33,071 nucleotides of DNA from a virus. A program made the position numbers and the translations under genes. Of the stretch, positions 32,066 through 33,071 are shown piece by piece (within the stretch, counting starts at the first letter, position 1; each line of letters opens with the position of its first letter). The notes below the pieces were generated by a model. The model was not told where the DNA came from and did not search any database. It saw only the letters and a list, made by a program, of their open reading frames with translations. The stretch lies in the IMG/VR virus record IMGVR_UViG_3300042397_000302, positions 1-33,071 of that record; one strand, 5' to 3'.

Positions 32066-32410
32066 GTGGAAAATTTACACCATAAGTCTATTAAGCGGTT
32101 TTCATTTAGTGGAGAGATTCACGATGATTCGGCAATTCCAAGATTAAAAACAGAATACACTAGGTTGTTGAGACAACAAATGCGAGACTCTGGATATGCT
32201 GAAAGGCTTGACATTGACTCAGACTTTACGATCAGGTATAATAGAAAAACAGAAACCTTTATATTTAAAATATCAATATACGGAACATACATAGGAAAGA
32301 AGAAGATTGAATGCGTAGTGGGGATAGACGGCACAACAGTGATTTATACACAGCCGAGCAAATCCAGCGAATTCTTATTGGGTCAGGAATCGACATTGAA
32401 TCAGAAGTAG
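32066..32410 (+). CDS. Unknown small protein, leaderless-type GTG start
   Basis: The 114-residue product starts at GTG 32066. I accept this start because the promoter hexamer lies five bases upstream and no ATG lies between that promoter and IHDDSAIPRLKTEYTRLL. The order is a short beta segment, a helix (RLKTEYTRLLRQQMRDSGYA), then strands DFTIRYNRKTETFIFKIS and KKIECVVGIDG. I recall similar small proteins between helicase and primase genes in actinophages, but no function is known to me. Its last 100 bases overlap the primase start in another frame. Confidence 0.68.
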   Translation: MENLHHKSIKRFSFSGEIHDDSAIPRLKTEYTRLLRQQMRDSGYAERLDIDSDFTIRYNRKTETFIFKISIYGTYIGKKKIECVVGIDGTTVIYTQPSKSSEFLLGQESTLNQK

Positions 32411-33071
32411 ATTCTGATTACATTATCTTTTGCCCATACCACAACAATTACCGTTCGCCTGCTGGAGAAATCGACAAGATAAACGGAACATTCTTTTGCT
32501 TTTCTTGCCACCACGTTGCTAGCCTACCAGAGTTCATCATGCACACATCTGGAAGATCTTATTTCGAAGCAATCCGATATATCAAGTCTAAAGAAACAGA
32601 AACTAACATTGAGCAGATAGTTAGTAAGGCTTTGGTCACTAAACCAGAATACACGCAGTATGATCAAGTTTTGATTAAGCGTTTAAACCAACAAGCATTA
32701 GATTCACCACGTGCCATGCGTTACTACTCTGGCAGACTTGTCTCAGAAGATTCTGTAAAGAAGTTTGGACTGGGGTTCTCCGAGAAGCAGGACATGGTAA
32801 CTATTCCAGTCCACTCGCCTGACGGCACAGAGGTTGGCTTTGTTGGAAGATCAATCGAAGGCAAAGATTTTAAAAATACTCCAGGACTTCCCAAGAGCAA
32901 AGTCCTATTCAACCTACACCGTGTAAAGACATCAAGCAAGGTCTATGTTGTCGAATCATCATTCGATGCCATCCGCCTTGACCAGTGTGGCTTTCCAGCG
33001 GTAGCGACATTAGGTGCTAACGTATCTAATTTCCAAACAGACCTACTACAAAAATACTTCAATAACATTAT
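32311..33071 (+). CDS. DnaG-type primase, 3' truncated by window
   Basis: At least 253 codons are present, with no stop before the right edge. It starts MRSGDRRHNSDLYTAEQIQR. A zinc-binding motif C-P-Y-H (Cys 41, His 44) is followed by C-F-S-C (Cys 63, Cys 66), spaced like a CHC2-type primase zinc finger. Residues about 130-185 form the start of the catalytic core (FSEKQDMVTIPVHSPDG, VGFVGRSIEG), and VYVVESSFDAIRLDQCGFPA at 211-230 is the TOPRIM segment, with catalytic candidates Glu 215 and Asp 219. It would make RNA primers alongside the DnaB-type helicase. The only usable upstream start in frame is ATG 32311, which overlaps the previous gene by 100 bases. Confidence 0.85.
   Translation, partial: MRSGDRRHNSDLYTAEQIQRILIGSGIDIESEVDSDYIIFCPYHNNYRSPAGEIDKINGTFFCFSCHHVASLPEFIMHTSGRSYFEAIRYIKSKETETNIEQIVSKALVTKPEYTQYDQVLIKRLNQQALDSPRAMRYYSGRLVSEDSVKKFGLGFSEKQDMVTIPVHSPDGTEVGFVGRSIEGKDFKNTPGLPKSKVLFNLHRVKTSSKVYVVESSFDAIRLDQCGFPAVATLGANVSNFQTDLLQKYFNNI

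Overview
The window is a stretch of a tailed, siphovirus-like phage genome, or a prophage equivalent. It is AT-leaning (I judge a little over 40% GC by eye), and every recognisable gene is on the + strand. It holds a complete head and tail structural module followed by the start of a DNA-replication module. The host cannot be fixed from sequence alone. Several genes start directly at, or within a few bases of, a predicted transcription start (leaderless-type), and promoters are mostly extended -10 elements without a -35 box. This favours an actinobacterial host, but that is inference. No integrase, lysis gene, tRNA or CRISPR array is visible.

Head region (1-7827): the tail end of an unidentified gene, a small unknown protein, portal, a prohead protease fused to a scaffold (with a strong internal ribosome site that could make free scaffold), the HK97-fold major capsid protein, a strong terminator, a promoter, an acidic small structural protein, and a run of tightly coupled connector genes (adaptor, stopper, neck/tail-completion, tail terminator).

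Tail region (7834-29735): tail tube protein, a terminator, two paralogous tail-assembly chaperone genes each with its own promoter, a 10,989-bp tape measure gene (3,662 aa), a distal tail protein, an 1,815-aa hub/Tal protein with a very large insertion that includes a LamG-like region, and four smaller putative baseplate or tip proteins. The tape measure is the outstanding object. Between two copies of a roughly 55-residue Gly-rich module it carries three enzyme-like domains in a row: a kinase-like domain, an NMNAT/cytidylyltransferase-like domain and a GNAT acetyltransferase-like domain. Short Gly-Gly punctuation motifs separate them. This looks like an enzymatic cargo built into a protein that normally enters the host cell with the DNA.

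Replication region (29744-33071): a MerR-like helix-turn-helix protein whose 3' end contains a near-perfect sigma-70 type promoter, two small proteins, a DnaB-type helicase, a small protein with a leaderless-type GTG start, and an incomplete DnaG-type primase (zinc finger plus TOPRIM) running off the right edge.

There are no gene-free stretches longer than 300 bases. The short gaps contain promoters, terminators and ribosome-binding sites, which are listed individually.
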